From: Margaritispora aquatica
Lineage: Eukaryota > Ascomycota > Leotiomycetes > Helotiales > Discinellaceae
Direction: 5' to 3'
DNA: 64,000 bases
Assembly: GCA_007644065.1 (NCBI GenBank)
Contig: VJWN01000001.1
Coordinates: forward strand, 3,286,689-3,350,688
Under the pieces are notes generated by a model. It was given only the letters and a program-made list of their open reading frames with translations, did no database searches and was not told the DNA's origin. The number at the start of each line of letters is the position of its first letter. Position 1 is the stretch's first letter. Below are positions 35,451 through 45,903 of the stretch, piece after piece. Made by a program: the position numbers and the translations under genes.

Positions 35451-36479
35451 TCACATAACACTGCATCCACCCTCACTCAGTCCACCCCCTTCTTTCTTGG
35501 TCCCAAGTGCAGCAGTGCGGCAAATGTCCTCAAAAACTTCATGCACAAGTTCTCCTGTGACAGCTGAGCATTCCAAATAGCGATCACATCTCATCTCCTG
35601 GGCGATTCGATAGCCCTCCTGTGGATAGATAATGCCATTCGGATCAGTTTCCGAGCGAAGATCCCGTTTGAGACCCAGCATCAGTATTGGAAGTTCCGTT
35701 GTATGGGTGAAGATACGCGTGGTTTCTTTACGCCACTGTTTTGTATTAATGTACACTCTTGAGTCGATCCAGAAGGGGGAAAATTAGGGACAGAGAGCCT
35801 GTATAAAAAAAGCGATAACTCACTACACGCTGCACATTTATGAGTGATAACCGAGAAGAGATATCGTAGCATATCACCACGACATTCGGACGGAGCAACG
35901 TCCAGGACTCAGGGGAAGCGGTGTCATAGAACTGGAAGCGATAAGGTTTGGCGAAGAAGGTTATGTCGAAGATAAAAGGTTGGTCGCCATCGCGGAGAGT
36001 GACGATGGGATCTCTTGACACTGAGCTAAATGGAACTGCCGGAGAAGAACCTTTACTTATACGTCTGAAGGTATCAATCTTAGTATCTGAAAATGCTAGG
36101 TGCAAACAAGGAATCGAGCAGAAACAAAAACGGCTTGTGAGACAGTGGTATGGATCCGAAGGATCGATCAGAGGACCTGATCTTGCAGACTCTCAAATTT
36201 ATCCTAAACTTGAGATCTAAGTTTGAGGAATCCATCTGGTCTTTTCACTAACTTTGCCGGAGTTTTTCAACCTCGGACAATGTCAATCTGAAGACTTGTT
36301 CTCGCTTGCGAAAGCGAGGCGAAAGGGGGTTAGATGTGGACCGCACGAGGCACAAACAAATAACAGGGGTTGGATGAGAGGGAAGACCAGATGGAAGAAT
36401 AAACATACGAGAGAAATGTTGACTTCCCGCAATCGGCATCACCCAAGAGCAATATCGTTACTTCTGGAGCTTCTGCCAT
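35451..36479 (-). CDS. Divergent Rho/Ras-like small GTPase with CaaX tail
   Basis: A membrane-anchored GTP-binding switch protein. Exons 36409-36479, 36253-36287 and ~35830-36086, then a last exon ending 35451. The P-loop GDADCGKST is present near the N-terminus. The G3 region reads DTASPE, where most GTPases have DxxG. G4 is GLKRDLR in place of NKxD. G5 is ECSAVTG. The protein ends GGCSVM, a good CaaX prenylation box. About 120 nt before the last exon the splice boundary is uncertain: frame continuity requires either a GTTATC or a GTGTAG donor with an AAGAG acceptor. Lack of the G3 glycine suggests poor GTP hydrolysis or a locked conformation, as in atypical Rho proteins; that is inference. 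Divergent from DEG1. Confidence 0.7.
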
Positions 36480-36795
36480 GCCGAGATGGTGTTTCCTCAA
36501 GAGATGAAATCCTTCTACAAATGGAATACACCAGCAAAAGGAACCTCTAGAGACATCACATGGAGATAAGATAAGGTGGTACCTGCAGGTGGATTCAAAT
36601 TTGCGAGATACTCATTCGTAGAGTCACATTTAACGCTAAATGCTATGTCGCTGAGGGTCGATGCAGATTTCTCTTACAGTGCACAGGTGCTTGGAAGTGA
36701 CACAAACTTCAAGAGCCATTCTGCGCATGTCTCGTAGCAGAAGGTGGAGAACGCACACTGCTGGAAGGAAAGAAATCCGCGCACTTGCGACACAG
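36480..36795. promoter_or_regulatory. Divergent promoter region GTPase / DEG1
   Basis: 316 bp between the GTPase start (36479) and the chosen DEG1 start (36796). A frame upstream of 36796 is open to 36661, so a longer DEG1 N-terminus is possible. Confidence 0.45.
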
Positions 36796-38625
36796 ATGAA
36801 GGGCGCAAGTATGGAGGAGCAAGCCGATTATAGCGCCTGGTCGCATGAGAAATTGATTGAGAGAGTCACGCTGCTGGAAGCTGCTTTGAAGAGCAGGAAC
36901 TCAAGGTAGGTTGATGTGTCTGTAGAATATGCGCTGGAGCAACACTAACCGGAGAATAGTTTAGCTGCACCAACTGCTCCGTCACCAAAGAAATCCTGGA
37001 AGAAACCAAGGTCGGAACGAGATTTTGATCCTTCAAAATACAACACCCGACTCATTGCACTGAAGTTAGCCTATCTTGGGAAGAGATACAATGGCTTCGA
37101 GCACCACACTGGCCATGCCACACCCTTACCTACCATTGAGGAAGAACTATGGAAGGCACTCAATAAGGCGAGGTTGATATTTCCTATGGGTCCTGATGGC
37201 AAGGCCGTGAACCCTACGGCTCCAGGAGAACTGAATTGGGAGGGCTGTGAGTACAGCAAGTGTGGAAGAACGGACAAAGGCGTCAGTGCTTTTGGGCAAG
37301 TTATTGGAATACGCGTACGGAGTAACAGGCCTTTGAGAAAGAAGAAGGAAGACGAAGTCCCGGAAGTGATAGACGAGGTATCCGGGAGCTTCAACACGTA
37401 TGCCCGAGGCGGTGGTTTGGAAACAGCATCTCCACCTCTTTCACCCTCGAGAATTATGACCAACGACCCTCTGTCTCAAGAAGTCAACATTTCAGACCCA
37501 GACTACGAGGATGCGCTCGACTTCGATCCTGTGTTAGATGAGCTACCCTATTGCTCCCTCCTCAATCGCCTACTACCGCCTGATATCAGGATACTAGCAT
37601 GGTGTCCTGCACCACCAACAGACTTCTCAGCTCGTTTCTCATGCCGAGAACGCCAGTATCGGTATTTCTTCACCCAGCCGGCCTTTGCTCCAACACCTCG
37701 TCATCTTGAAATGACAGAGGAGAAGAAGGTGAAGGATGGATGGCTAGATATTGAAGCCATGAAAGAAGCTGCGAGGTTATTTGAAGGGCAACACGACTTC
37801 CGTAATTTCTGCAAGGTGGATGGTGGGAAACAGATTACTAACTTCGAACGTCGGATCTTCAAGGCTGATGTTGAGGAAGTTGAAGATTCAACAACTTCTC
37901 TGGCTTTCGTTAATGGTGCTGGTCTCGCTCCTCCCAACTCTGTTGTGTCATGTCCCAAGGTGTACACCTTCACGTTGCACGGGTCCGCCTTTTTGTGGCA
38001 TCAGGTCCGTTGTATGGTCTCGGTACTCTTCCTGGTGGCCCAGGGCCTAGAAAAGCCGTCTATAATTACAGAATTGCTGAATGTAGCAACAAATCCTCGT
38101 CGCCCTACATACGAGATGGCATCTGATACTCCCCTTGTCCTGTGGAATTGTGTCTTCCCGCACGAATCTGACCCTGAGCGCAAGGACGCGCTAGATTGGA
38201 TCTACGTTGGTGACACACCTGGCACGGGTGATAACAAATATGGCACCGCTTCCCTCGTTGAGAATCTATGGCAAGTCTGGCGTGAGCGGAAGATTGACGA
38301 AATGCTGGCTGGCACTCTCATCGGTGTGGTTGCATCGCAAGGGAAGGATGTGGCCGAACTGACGCTAGGAAGGGAAAAGAAAGCAAGTAGAAGCCAGAGA
38401 GTCTTTGATGGGAGCGATCTACCTAGATTGCAGGGCACGTATATTCCCGTTATGAAGAAGCCGAAGATGGACCCGGTGGAGGTCATCAACGAGAAATATG
38501 CATTGAGGAAGGGTTTCGAGGGCGCGGCAGATATGAAGGTTCAGGGGTTCAGGAGAATGAACAAACCTGCTGCTGTGGTTGATATCAAAGACAAGGAGGC
38601 AGAGACAGATAAGGGGAAACCCTGA
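36796..38625 (+). CDS. DEG1: tRNA pseudouridine(38/39) synthase Deg1/Pus3
   Basis: A TruA-family enzyme that converts U38/U39 of tRNA anticodon arms to pseudouridine. Exons 36796-36905 and 36960-38625, one 54-nt intron (branch CACTAACC), 591 aa. The start is followed by a short coiled-coil (HEKLIERVTLLEAALKSR) typical of Pus3. The catalytic aspartate is in KCGRTDKGVSAFGQ (D142). Other family blocks are LAYLGKRYNGFEHH, RFSCRERQYRYFF, FEGQHDFRNFCKVD and FLWHQVRCMVSVLFLV. An insertion rich in Glu/Pro (residues ~160-210) and a Lys-rich C-terminal extension are ordinary for filamentous fungi. MKGAS was chosen as start over the internal MEEQ by position only. Confidence 0.93.
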
Positions 38626-38939
38626 AGATGATTTGGGGGTATGATATACAATGGATACCTAGCTGAATTGCTTCAATCCTCACTTCCCCAGCCGAAGATT
38701 TGCATGAATATACGAAATATTCAAAAATTGTGTTATGCTGGTATTACATCATTTTACAATTGCCAACACCGTAAAATGCTGTCTATCTTTTGTCTCTTCC
38801 CTAGACTGACTCCGTATTGTACATTCCATAACGCCACTACCCATAATCACATACACCGCATTGTTCCTTAAACAAATGCTTCATCGAGCCATTTAGCTCC
38901 ATACCAAGCGGTAGTTTTTACCACACGCCGGCAGTGAAT
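38626..38939. other. Intergenic, convergent 3' ends
   Basis: About 310 bp between DEG1 (+) and the next minus-strand gene. Nothing recognisable. Confidence 0.5.
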
Positions 38940-39857
38940 CTAGCCCTTGAATGGGAATGACAAGAGCTCCTTCACGCCACCCTCAGCCTTTTGCATCCAA
39001 ACTCCAGTCACCTTCACTTCCTCACTCCCAATTTCCGCTGCGAAACGCTCTGTTAGTCCCTTATAGTGCTTTGGAATATCCTTGCCCGCTTCTTTGGCCA
39101 TAAGTGCATAGTGGATAGCCCATCTTGACTCTGGCTTGTTGACGATCTTGTGCAGCTTTGGGCTCTTCGCCTCATCCACCTCCTTCTTTAAAGTGGCATT
39201 CAGGCTGTCCCCAATGGCTGCAAGTGCTGGCGAATCCGCGTGCAATTGGACACGCTCCATCGGTGGTATATCAGCGAAAGCAGCCTTCTGCTTGATGGAG
39301 AGACATGATGCATCTGGGAACTTGACGGAGAATGGAGCCTGGGTAGATGCAGTTGTCGTACACCATGATGTGAGACTCGGAAGGTGTGCGAGGGGGACGC
39401 CAAACATAACACGGCTGTGCGACCAAGGGATTCTCTCTGTGGCACGCTTGCTGACTCTTTTGTTGAGCTGGAAAATCCCATGTTAGCGTTCGTATGATCT
39501 TGAAATCCATGCAGAATCTATCTAAAGTATGCAAGAGAATAAAGAGGGAATACGTACCAGATCTGTCACTGTTGGAGCTTGGGAAGCATCCATAATGTAT
39601 CCTATTGAGATGCCATCCTGCTTTAGCGCCTTGGGTTTGGTATTTAATTTCTTTGGCTTGGATGAGCTCGAGTCGTTCTTGTGTGTTTTCTCCTTTGAGG
39701 CTTCGGGGGTGGTGTCGGTGGTAGTTGAGTAGAAGTTCGTACGAGCAGCTCTTGAGCAAGCTTGGAAAGTCGTCCGCGATCCTAAACTGGAAGCTCTAGA
39801 AGCTGTTGAGAGACTTTTCAGGAGAGTATTGGTGGTTGTGGACATTGTTCGTGACAT
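38940..39857 (-). CDS. Uncharacterised protein with likely mitochondrial targeting
   Basis: Exons 39558-39857 and 38940-39467, one 90-nt intron (GTACGT...TCCAG), 275 aa. I do not recognise a family. The first ~50 residues are rich in Ser, Thr, Arg and Ala with almost no acids (MSRTMSTTTNTLLKSLSTAS...), the usual look of a mitochondrial presequence. A Lys/Ser-rich stretch follows, then KALKQDGISIGYIMDASQAP. The C-terminal domain is compact, with WAIHYALMAKEAGKDIPKHY and a final VKELLSFPFKG. No membrane helix or catalytic motif is evident. A role in mitochondrial translation or assembly is conceivable but unsupported. Confidence 0.72.
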
Positions 39858-40042
39858 TTTGATGGCTGATGCAGGTGGTGAATGGAGATCGTTACCTTCA
39901 CAATAATTACAAAATAATATCAAGGTGACAGGAAAGTTCTGCGGCTAAGGGGACGCGACAGGCGCGAAGTTTTAGGTGGATCTTATTACTTGATCATGTG
40001 ATATATATTTGTATCAACCAGGAGCATCTCAACTGGTGTATT

Positions 40043-40738
40043 CTACCAAGTATCTGCCCTCTCCAGCGCTTTGAGTTTCTCCTTCTCGCCCTTCTCTCGC
40101 TCGAACAAACACCCTCTAGCCCCTCTCCAAACTTCTTCTACAATCTTCCGCCTCGGTAGCAGTCTTGGGAAGACAACTACAACGCTTTCTTCTCCTTCGA
40201 CCACTACGACCAGATAGTATCGCACTTCCCAACCTCGGAATGCCTCGTTAATCAAAATGTCCTGTATTTTGTCCGTGGGTATAAAACGAGTGGTATTAGA
40301 AGAGAGATAAGAGGCTGAGGACGAGGATGTTTGAATGCCAAGCCCCCGCAAGATGAGAAGTGACTCTGTTGTATGCGGTCGTAATGTCAAAATCCAAAGC
40401 AGTGAGATTGTGGTTGGCAACAAAACCACGAGAGGTGTCTGCATAGCAATGAAAGTGAAGAACGCTCCTATCCTGGTGGATGAAAGGAGATCAAGGAGAT
40501 TGAGTCCATATTCAAATGTGAGAAAAGCAGGCGTGACTGTTCGTGAAGATGGTACCGCAGCATATGTCGAGAGTAAGAACTTTGAGTAGAGCAGAAAAAG
40601 CAACGAAAAGCCGAGTATAAGACGTAAGATGATTGAAAGTGCGATGAGAAGTTGTAAGGTAAGGGTTTTTGGTCGTGAGGTCGAGACTGTGTACTCGACT
40701 GTCGTTGGCGAGGGACGCCGGGTGAGGAGATGCGGCAT
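40043..40738 (-). CDS. GPI15: PIG-H/Gpi15 subunit of the GPI-GlcNAc transferase
   Basis: A subunit of the ER complex that adds GlcNAc to phosphatidylinositol, the first step of GPI-anchor synthesis. Single exon, 231 aa. Two hydrophobic segments (residues ~28-55 and ~95-120) are separated by a short hydrophilic stretch. The PIG-H domain follows: ESLLILRGLGIQT, then RFIPTDKIQDILINEAFRGWEVRYYLVV, the family hallmark. The C-terminus is Arg/Lys/Glu-rich (RRKIVEEVWRGARGCLFERE). Length suits fungal Gpi15. The 3' end lies only 185 bp from the upstream end of the preceding minus-strand gene. Confidence 0.9.
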   Translation of the reverse strand: MPHLLTRRPSPTTVEYTVSTSRPKTLTLQLLIALSIILRLILGFSLLFLLYSKFLLSTYAAVPSSRTVTPAFLTFEYGLNLLDLLSSTRIGAFFTFIAMQTPLVVLLPTTISLLWILTLRPHTTESLLILRGLGIQTSSSSASYLSSNTTRFIPTDKIQDILINEAFRGWEVRYYLVVVVEGEESVVVVFPRLLPRRKIVEEVWRGARGCLFEREKGEKEKLKALERADTW

Positions 40739-41290
40739 TGTGGGAAAATGAAGGTATCCTGCCCTAATACAGTACCTAAGGTTTGTACTGAAACCTCAAG
40801 GCAGTAAAGTCCAGGAACCGAGAGATTTATTCCTGGACGTGGGCAATGATAGATGGAGGTTGATTGCACCTTGTTGACAGATTAAGAGCAAGGCTGTGAG
40901 AATGAGTGACAGAATGAGGCTGAGATTTTTATTTTGTCGCTTCTAATTTATGTACGGGAGTGGCTTCCACCTCCCCATCGCGAATTACAAACGTGATTTA
41001 CTTTTGTAACTAGATTTTAGGCCTTCCAGTCCATACTTCTACTAAACCATACTTTTTTCCCAGGTCTTAACGCTGTCCTCAGGGATTCGTCTGGTGTGGT
41101 CCACCAACGTACCAAAGGTGTGCCTCCAGCTGACATTAGATTTCAGATGAGGGAGATCATTCACCTTCATTTATGCCTTCATGTGATTCGATATAGATTT
41201 AGCATGAATACTGGCGTTCGTGCAAAACAATGACCATATGTCGTGCCCGCAATTATCATCGCTAGAACTCTTGGCTTCCAGTTTCCCTCC
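40739..41290. other. Intergenic
   Basis: About 550 bp between two minus-strand genes, containing the GPI15 promoter. Nothing recognisable. Confidence 0.5.
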
Positions 41291-41968
41291 TCACTCGCCA
41301 GTGTCAATCTCCAGGTCGATCTGCACTCCATTACTAACACCATAATCCTCCAATGTCAACTGATCCTTGAATGGCCGCTCGCCTTGTCTCTTCAGCAGAA
41401 TCTCATGCGGTTTCCTTCCAATCCTCGCTGCAACCTGCGCCTTGAATAACTTGATATTGTCTGATGCTAAACACGGAATTGCAGCTCTGGTACCAAGTCG
41501 ATCGTTGACGTACACGATAATCATGGGCTCGTTACTCGCGACAGGTGCTGGTGCCGCTGCTCGTTTGGGCGGCTCCTTATCATCTTTCTTCCCATCAGTC
41601 TTGCTTTTATCCTCGCCAAACTTGTCTGCGGTTCCGAATTTGTCTGCAACGCCAAACTTGTCCGCCATCTTGAGCTTGTCTGATGTGCCGAACTTGTCCT
41701 CGACTGATGCGCCTTTGCTTTCCTGCTGCTTTTCTCTTCGTGGCGATCGTGATCGATTGCGATAGCCACGCTCAAGTCGCTTTTCTCCACCGCTACGCTC
41801 ATCTTGTGCGCTTTTTTCCTTCCACTTCAGTCCTCCGCTTTTGTTGCCTCTAGGTTTGTCACGCCGTGAGTTGTCATCTCGTCGCCTGGGTGATCTACTT
41901 CGCCGTCTTGGGTTTTCACTTCTTGCTGCTGGTGCAGGAGAGCGCGATCTGGATTTATGATCTGCCAT
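41291..41968 (-). CDS. Hub1/UBL5-like ubiquitin-fold protein with RS-rich N-terminal head
   Basis: A probable spliceosome-associated ubiquitin-like protein. 225 aa from the ATG at 41968; an in-frame ATG at 42076 would add 36 residues. Residues 1-80 are dense in Arg/Ser dipeptides (SRSRSPAP, RRRSRSPRRR, RSRSPRREK). Residues ~90-120 hold four imperfect DKFG(T/V)(A/S) repeats. The C-terminal ~75 residues are the ubiquitin-like fold: VNDRLGTRAAIPCLASDNIK, PHEILLKRQGERPFKDQLTLEDYG. The NDRLG start, FKDqLtLeDY and GVQIDLEI blocks parallel Hub1. Classical Hub1 is only about 73 aa and ends in YY-x. This one ends DTGE and lacks both the double tyrosine and a diglycine. No intron seen. Confidence 0.78.
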   Translation of the reverse strand: MADHKSRSRSPAPAARSENPRRRSRSPRRRDDNSRRDKPRGNKSGGLKWKEKSAQDERSGGEKRLERGYRNRSRSPRREKQQESKGASVEDKFGTSDKLKMADKFGVADKFGTADKFGEDKSKTDGKKDDKEPPKRAAAPAPVASNEPMIIVYVNDRLGTRAAIPCLASDNIKLFKAQVAARIGRKPHEILLKRQGERPFKDQLTLEDYGVSNGVQIDLEIDTGE

Positions 41969-42466
41969 TTCTTTGTCGAGATGGTTTAGAGGTTTGAGAT
42001 GGAATTGGTTTTGTAGAACTGGTGTAGAGGAGCCCGAAGTTACAACATTACCAAGTAGCCTCGCGCTCTGCAGCATGTCAAGCTTGGGTGAGGTGGGGCT
42101 GAGTGTCTAACCCAAAACGACTATCAACCGAGCCGAGCCGAGTCGATATGAATCAGTTGGCGAAATTCAATACTGCTGCTGTACAGTACCGAACAACACC
42201 TCCAGGATTAAACAGTTGAACAACTGAATGCTTTCTGATCTTTCTGGGGTTTTTTTTTAAATCAAGAAACTAAAGGGACATGAACCAATTGATATTCTAC
42301 CACTTAGAGTGGGTGCCATGATCTCTATTTTGTACAAAACACATCTTCCTTTCTTAAAACTATACACCCAAGAATATAAACTCATCCCTAAATCATCCAA
42401 TAGATACACCGGTTCTGCGCCAATAATCCTACAGCCCTCACAAGAAAGTACATTTGGCCAAAGAAA
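41969..42466. other. Intergenic
   Basis: About 500 bp: promoter side of the RS/Hub1-like gene and 3' flank of the lectin-like gene. Nothing recognisable apart from a T10 run near 42251. Confidence 0.45.
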
Positions 42467-44015
42467 TCAGCCAACTGTGAACACTTGAGCTGCCTTGCCA
42501 TCACATGCGGTCTGATCTAGTTTGCCATTTGTGCCAACCAAACATGTAGCGCCTTTTGCATTCTCGGGCGCAAGAGCCAAAGAATTGCCACCAGCAAAGC
42601 TGAATAGTTGTGAATCTGTTGTTGCACCTCCGCCATCTGCTCTTCCTCCGCAAGAGAACAGAATCACGGTATCACCAGCTGGCCTTCTAGAATCGAAGTT
42701 CAAGCATCCCTGTGTCAAGCTGCTTACTATCAGTGTCGAGTTTGCAGCATTGTTATGGGCTCCCTTGGTGATGAGATCAAATTTTTCGCCTGCGGCTCCT
42801 GTGCATGCTTGAAGCTTCACTGGAATCAGGTTTTGGCGAAAATCTCCAGCCGTTGGATCAATGAAGAGACATAGTCCATCGGATGATTTGACGGATACGG
42901 AACTGAAAGCACGAAGAGCTGTGTTGTCACGAGGGTGAGATTCAGCGGCTGAGGAAGGCTGAAGCACGCCACCTGCGCGAGAGACTGGGACTGGGGTTGT
43001 AGGATTGGATGAAGCAACATTGCCAACTGGTGCAGCTGTGGCGGCTGGTGTAGAGGATATGGACGAGGTCGACGATGTGATAGCGACTACCTGGGAAGAC
43101 GCCTTACTCTCGGTGACTGGCGTCTCTTCAACGACAGTGGTCGCAACACCAGCACTGCTCCGAGGTCGGGTGATGGTGATTATTGTTGTTGAAGTACAGC
43201 CTGAAGTAGAAGGGCTTGCCACAGCAACAGGCGCTGAAGTCACTATTACGGACTCGGCAGTTGTGGAGGCTGGGGTATCCTTTACACTGCCGCTAGTGCC
43301 AAAGGAGAAAGTTTGAGAAGCATCGCCCTCTTTACAGGGTGCTTGATCAAGGACATTATTTGAGGTTACTGCTAGACAAACATCGGCCGCATTTTTGGGA
43401 GCGAGAGAGAATGTTGCACTGTTGGTGAACGGGAAGAGCTGAGAAGGTGTAACAGCGCCACCTAATAAAGTTAGATGTGACATTTGAGGTGAGATGAGCG
43501 AACGTACCTCCATCTGCTCGGCCACCACAAGAGAACATGATGACTGTGTTCCCAGCTGCTCGTCGTGGATCAAAGTTCATGCATGCTCCTGTCTTGAATT
43601 TGTTAGACGAATATCGCAAAAATAGAGAGAGTCATTACCAAATTGTTGACGACTAGCATTGTTCCCTTTTGATCGTTATGCTTCCCAGCAGTAATAATAT
43701 CCCATGACTGCCCAGCACTTCCATCACAAGCTGCAACCTGAATCGGATTGAGATTTGCTCTGAAGTCTCCAGAGAGTTCGTTGACAAAAAGACATTGTCC
43801 ACTTGATGTCTAATCTGGTTAGCCAAGTTGTATTGGGTTGATAAATTGCGTACCTTGATCTCTGTCGCTGAGAATGCTTTTGTAGCAGTAGTATCCTTCT
43901 TTTGAGCCTCCTCAAATGCAGCTGTATTTAATGCAGAAACAGTTCGTACTTCGACCAAAGGGGATGCGAAAGAGACAACAGCCGAAGCCAAGAGAATGGA
44001 CAATGATGCAATCAT
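42467..44015 (-). CDS. Secreted duplicated beta-trefoil/lectin-like protein with Ser/Thr linker
   Basis: Exons 43854-44015, 43639-43809, 43508-43592 and 42467-43461 give 470 aa, with three introns of only 44-46 nt. Signal peptide MIASLSILLASAVVSFASP. Two homologous ~150-residue modules follow. Module 1 has GQCLFVNELSGDFRANLNPI, ACMNFDPRRAAGNTVI and MFSCGGRADGG. Module 2 has GLCLFIDPTAGDFRQNLIPV, GCLNFDSRRPAGDTVI and LFSCGGRADGG. They are joined by a long Ser/Thr/Ala/Val linker (residues ~215-325) that is probably O-glycosylated. The CL...C...Q-x-F pattern suggests ricin-B-like carbohydrate binding, but I cannot confirm a QxW triplet, so lectin function is tentative. Likely wall-attached or secreted. 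Confidence 0.75.
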
Positions 44016-45205
44016 TTTGGACTTGAATTGAAAAACGGTTTAGAGAATGAATGTAATCCGCACAGCAGATAAATAACGAAATCGGAAAAGCAAGCGAAAG
44101 AAAGACAAGAGAAAGAATAGAAGTGCCGATCAAGCTGCAGAAACAAATCTCTTCTCTCGAGAGGCATTGCCTCGAAGATATACTCAGGGCTAACATCCTT
44201 CTCGATCCCATCCCATCCTGTCCCGTCCAGTTCAGACATCAGCAACAGCGTTAAAGGATCGCGGCAGGGTTCACGAAGTTTCATGGCGTTTTGTTCCCTC
44301 TGCCATATCGCGCAACAATCTCCGAGCGCTCCCTCCGCATTCTCGGAGCTCAAACCCTGATCAGATGTTCACGTTCATTTCATGTTCATCCAAAGGTTTG
44401 CTTACGGATGATGCTGAGACGTGTGTTGTCGCGAAAGAAGGATTGCCGCCAGGGATCAAACCCAAGCCGAGGATATGGAACGGTACCTGCAGATTTTAGG
44501 CTAGGGCTTGGGCGATCATCCCATCATCCCGATCGAATCAGATGTAAGACATTTCAGTATGAAAACTTGAATCAATGACCACACGATGGTTGATGATGCA
44601 GATTATCAAGTGTACTCCAGACGAATAGAGTCTGTGAGATGCATTTTGGAGGAGTTATTGTGATATTTTTGTTTGCTTTTTGTTTGCTTTTTGTTTTCTA
44701 TTTTAACCCCAACCGCCGGCCCAGCTTTCCATCCCTACCAAGAAGTCCCACCAGTCTGACGGGAATATATGGTCACCTCAAGGCCAACCACATCAAACAG
44801 AGCTTGGAAACCAATGGTTTTCTGTAAGTGGTGTATCAGGAGATCGACAGCAAGGTTAAAGATCCGAACGAAGAGTCAGGTTCATGATCCTAGTACGGAG
44901 TGAGGAATCGAGAGCCCAAGGCGTTGCATAAATTAAATATAAGGCTTATGTCTTAACTTTTAGATAGTACTTGTGATATTCCCTTCTGATAATATGTAGG
45001 ACATATAAGGTCATTCTTGAAAAAGTCTCTACTATATGCTACCTTGGTTGTATCTAAAGCCTTTCCCTTGCGTAGATGATATCTATTGCTCGAGTTTAAT
45101 ATCCTGACCCTCGTAGAGCCATTCCATTCTCTGCCTCAAACCAACAAATAATCTCCGAGCTTCTTAGATCTTTTGAATTCCTCTGCTTTCCGCCACTATA
45201 TTCCA
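44016..45205. other. Intergenic between lectin-like gene and MITE
   Basis: About 1.2 kb. From roughly 44930 the composition becomes AT-rich. On the minus strand a protein-like stretch at about 45075-45195 (EARRLFVGLRQRMEWLYEG) has one in-frame stop and may be the detached C-terminal end of the glycosyltransferase relic on the other side of the MITE. Confidence 0.4.
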
Positions 45206-45877
45206 GTTATTATGGGTACGATTAAAATGGCAACTGTATAGCATAACTCGCATAACTCTCCCGCTTCATAATCCAGCCACGACCCACACTAGCTATACTC
45301 AATTAGGAATAGTCTAGGCCCGAGTCCAGTAATCTATACAACCCCCGCTCTATACCTGATACCTAAGGCAGGTTTACCTTGATAAAAATAAAAAAAACAT
45401 TTACTAGCTTAATTACGTCTATATTATAACTAGTACGTAATATACTATAATAAAGTTAGTCCTAATTACCTTAGAACCACGAGCTTTAGGTATATCGTTT
45501 AAGTTATTTTAGCTTTTATTCAACAATTTTTATACAGTCTAAATATCACGTGATACTATCTAACCACGTCCTACCAATATCACTAATGTACGTATCTATT
45601 GATATAAACGATCACGTGATATACCTCTTACTAGTAGCTCTTTATAGCGAGCTAGTACGACGAAACGAATTATTAACTTTTATAGCGTTAAATACCTACC
45701 TATATAGTTCTTAAATTCGAAGATCACGTAGGAGTTTACTACGTATAAAGCATGTGATACTATTTTAAGGCTATTCTTAATTGGGTATAGCTAGTGTAGG
45801 TCGTGGCTGGATTATAAAGCGGGAGAGTTATGCGAGTTATGCTATACAGTTGCCATTTTAATCGTACCCGTTATTAT
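45206..45877. mobile_element. MITE-like element with ~100-bp TIRs and 8-bp TSD
   Basis: The element spans 45214-45869 (656 bp). Its ends are GGGTACGATTAAAATGGCAA and the exact reverse complement. The inverted repeats match over about 100 bp with four differences (element positions 54, 72, 86, 93), all transitions. It is flanked by perfect 8-bp direct repeats GTTATTAT at 45206-45213 and 45870-45877. The interior has no open frame, is very AT-rich and carries several TCACGTGAT motifs (near 45547, 45613). An 8-bp duplication fits hAT elements, and long inverted repeats fit Mutator-like ones. It is non-autonomous either way. Confidence 0.9.
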
Positions 45878-45903
45878 TCGCTCCAAAGTGTCATAAAATT
45901 GAC

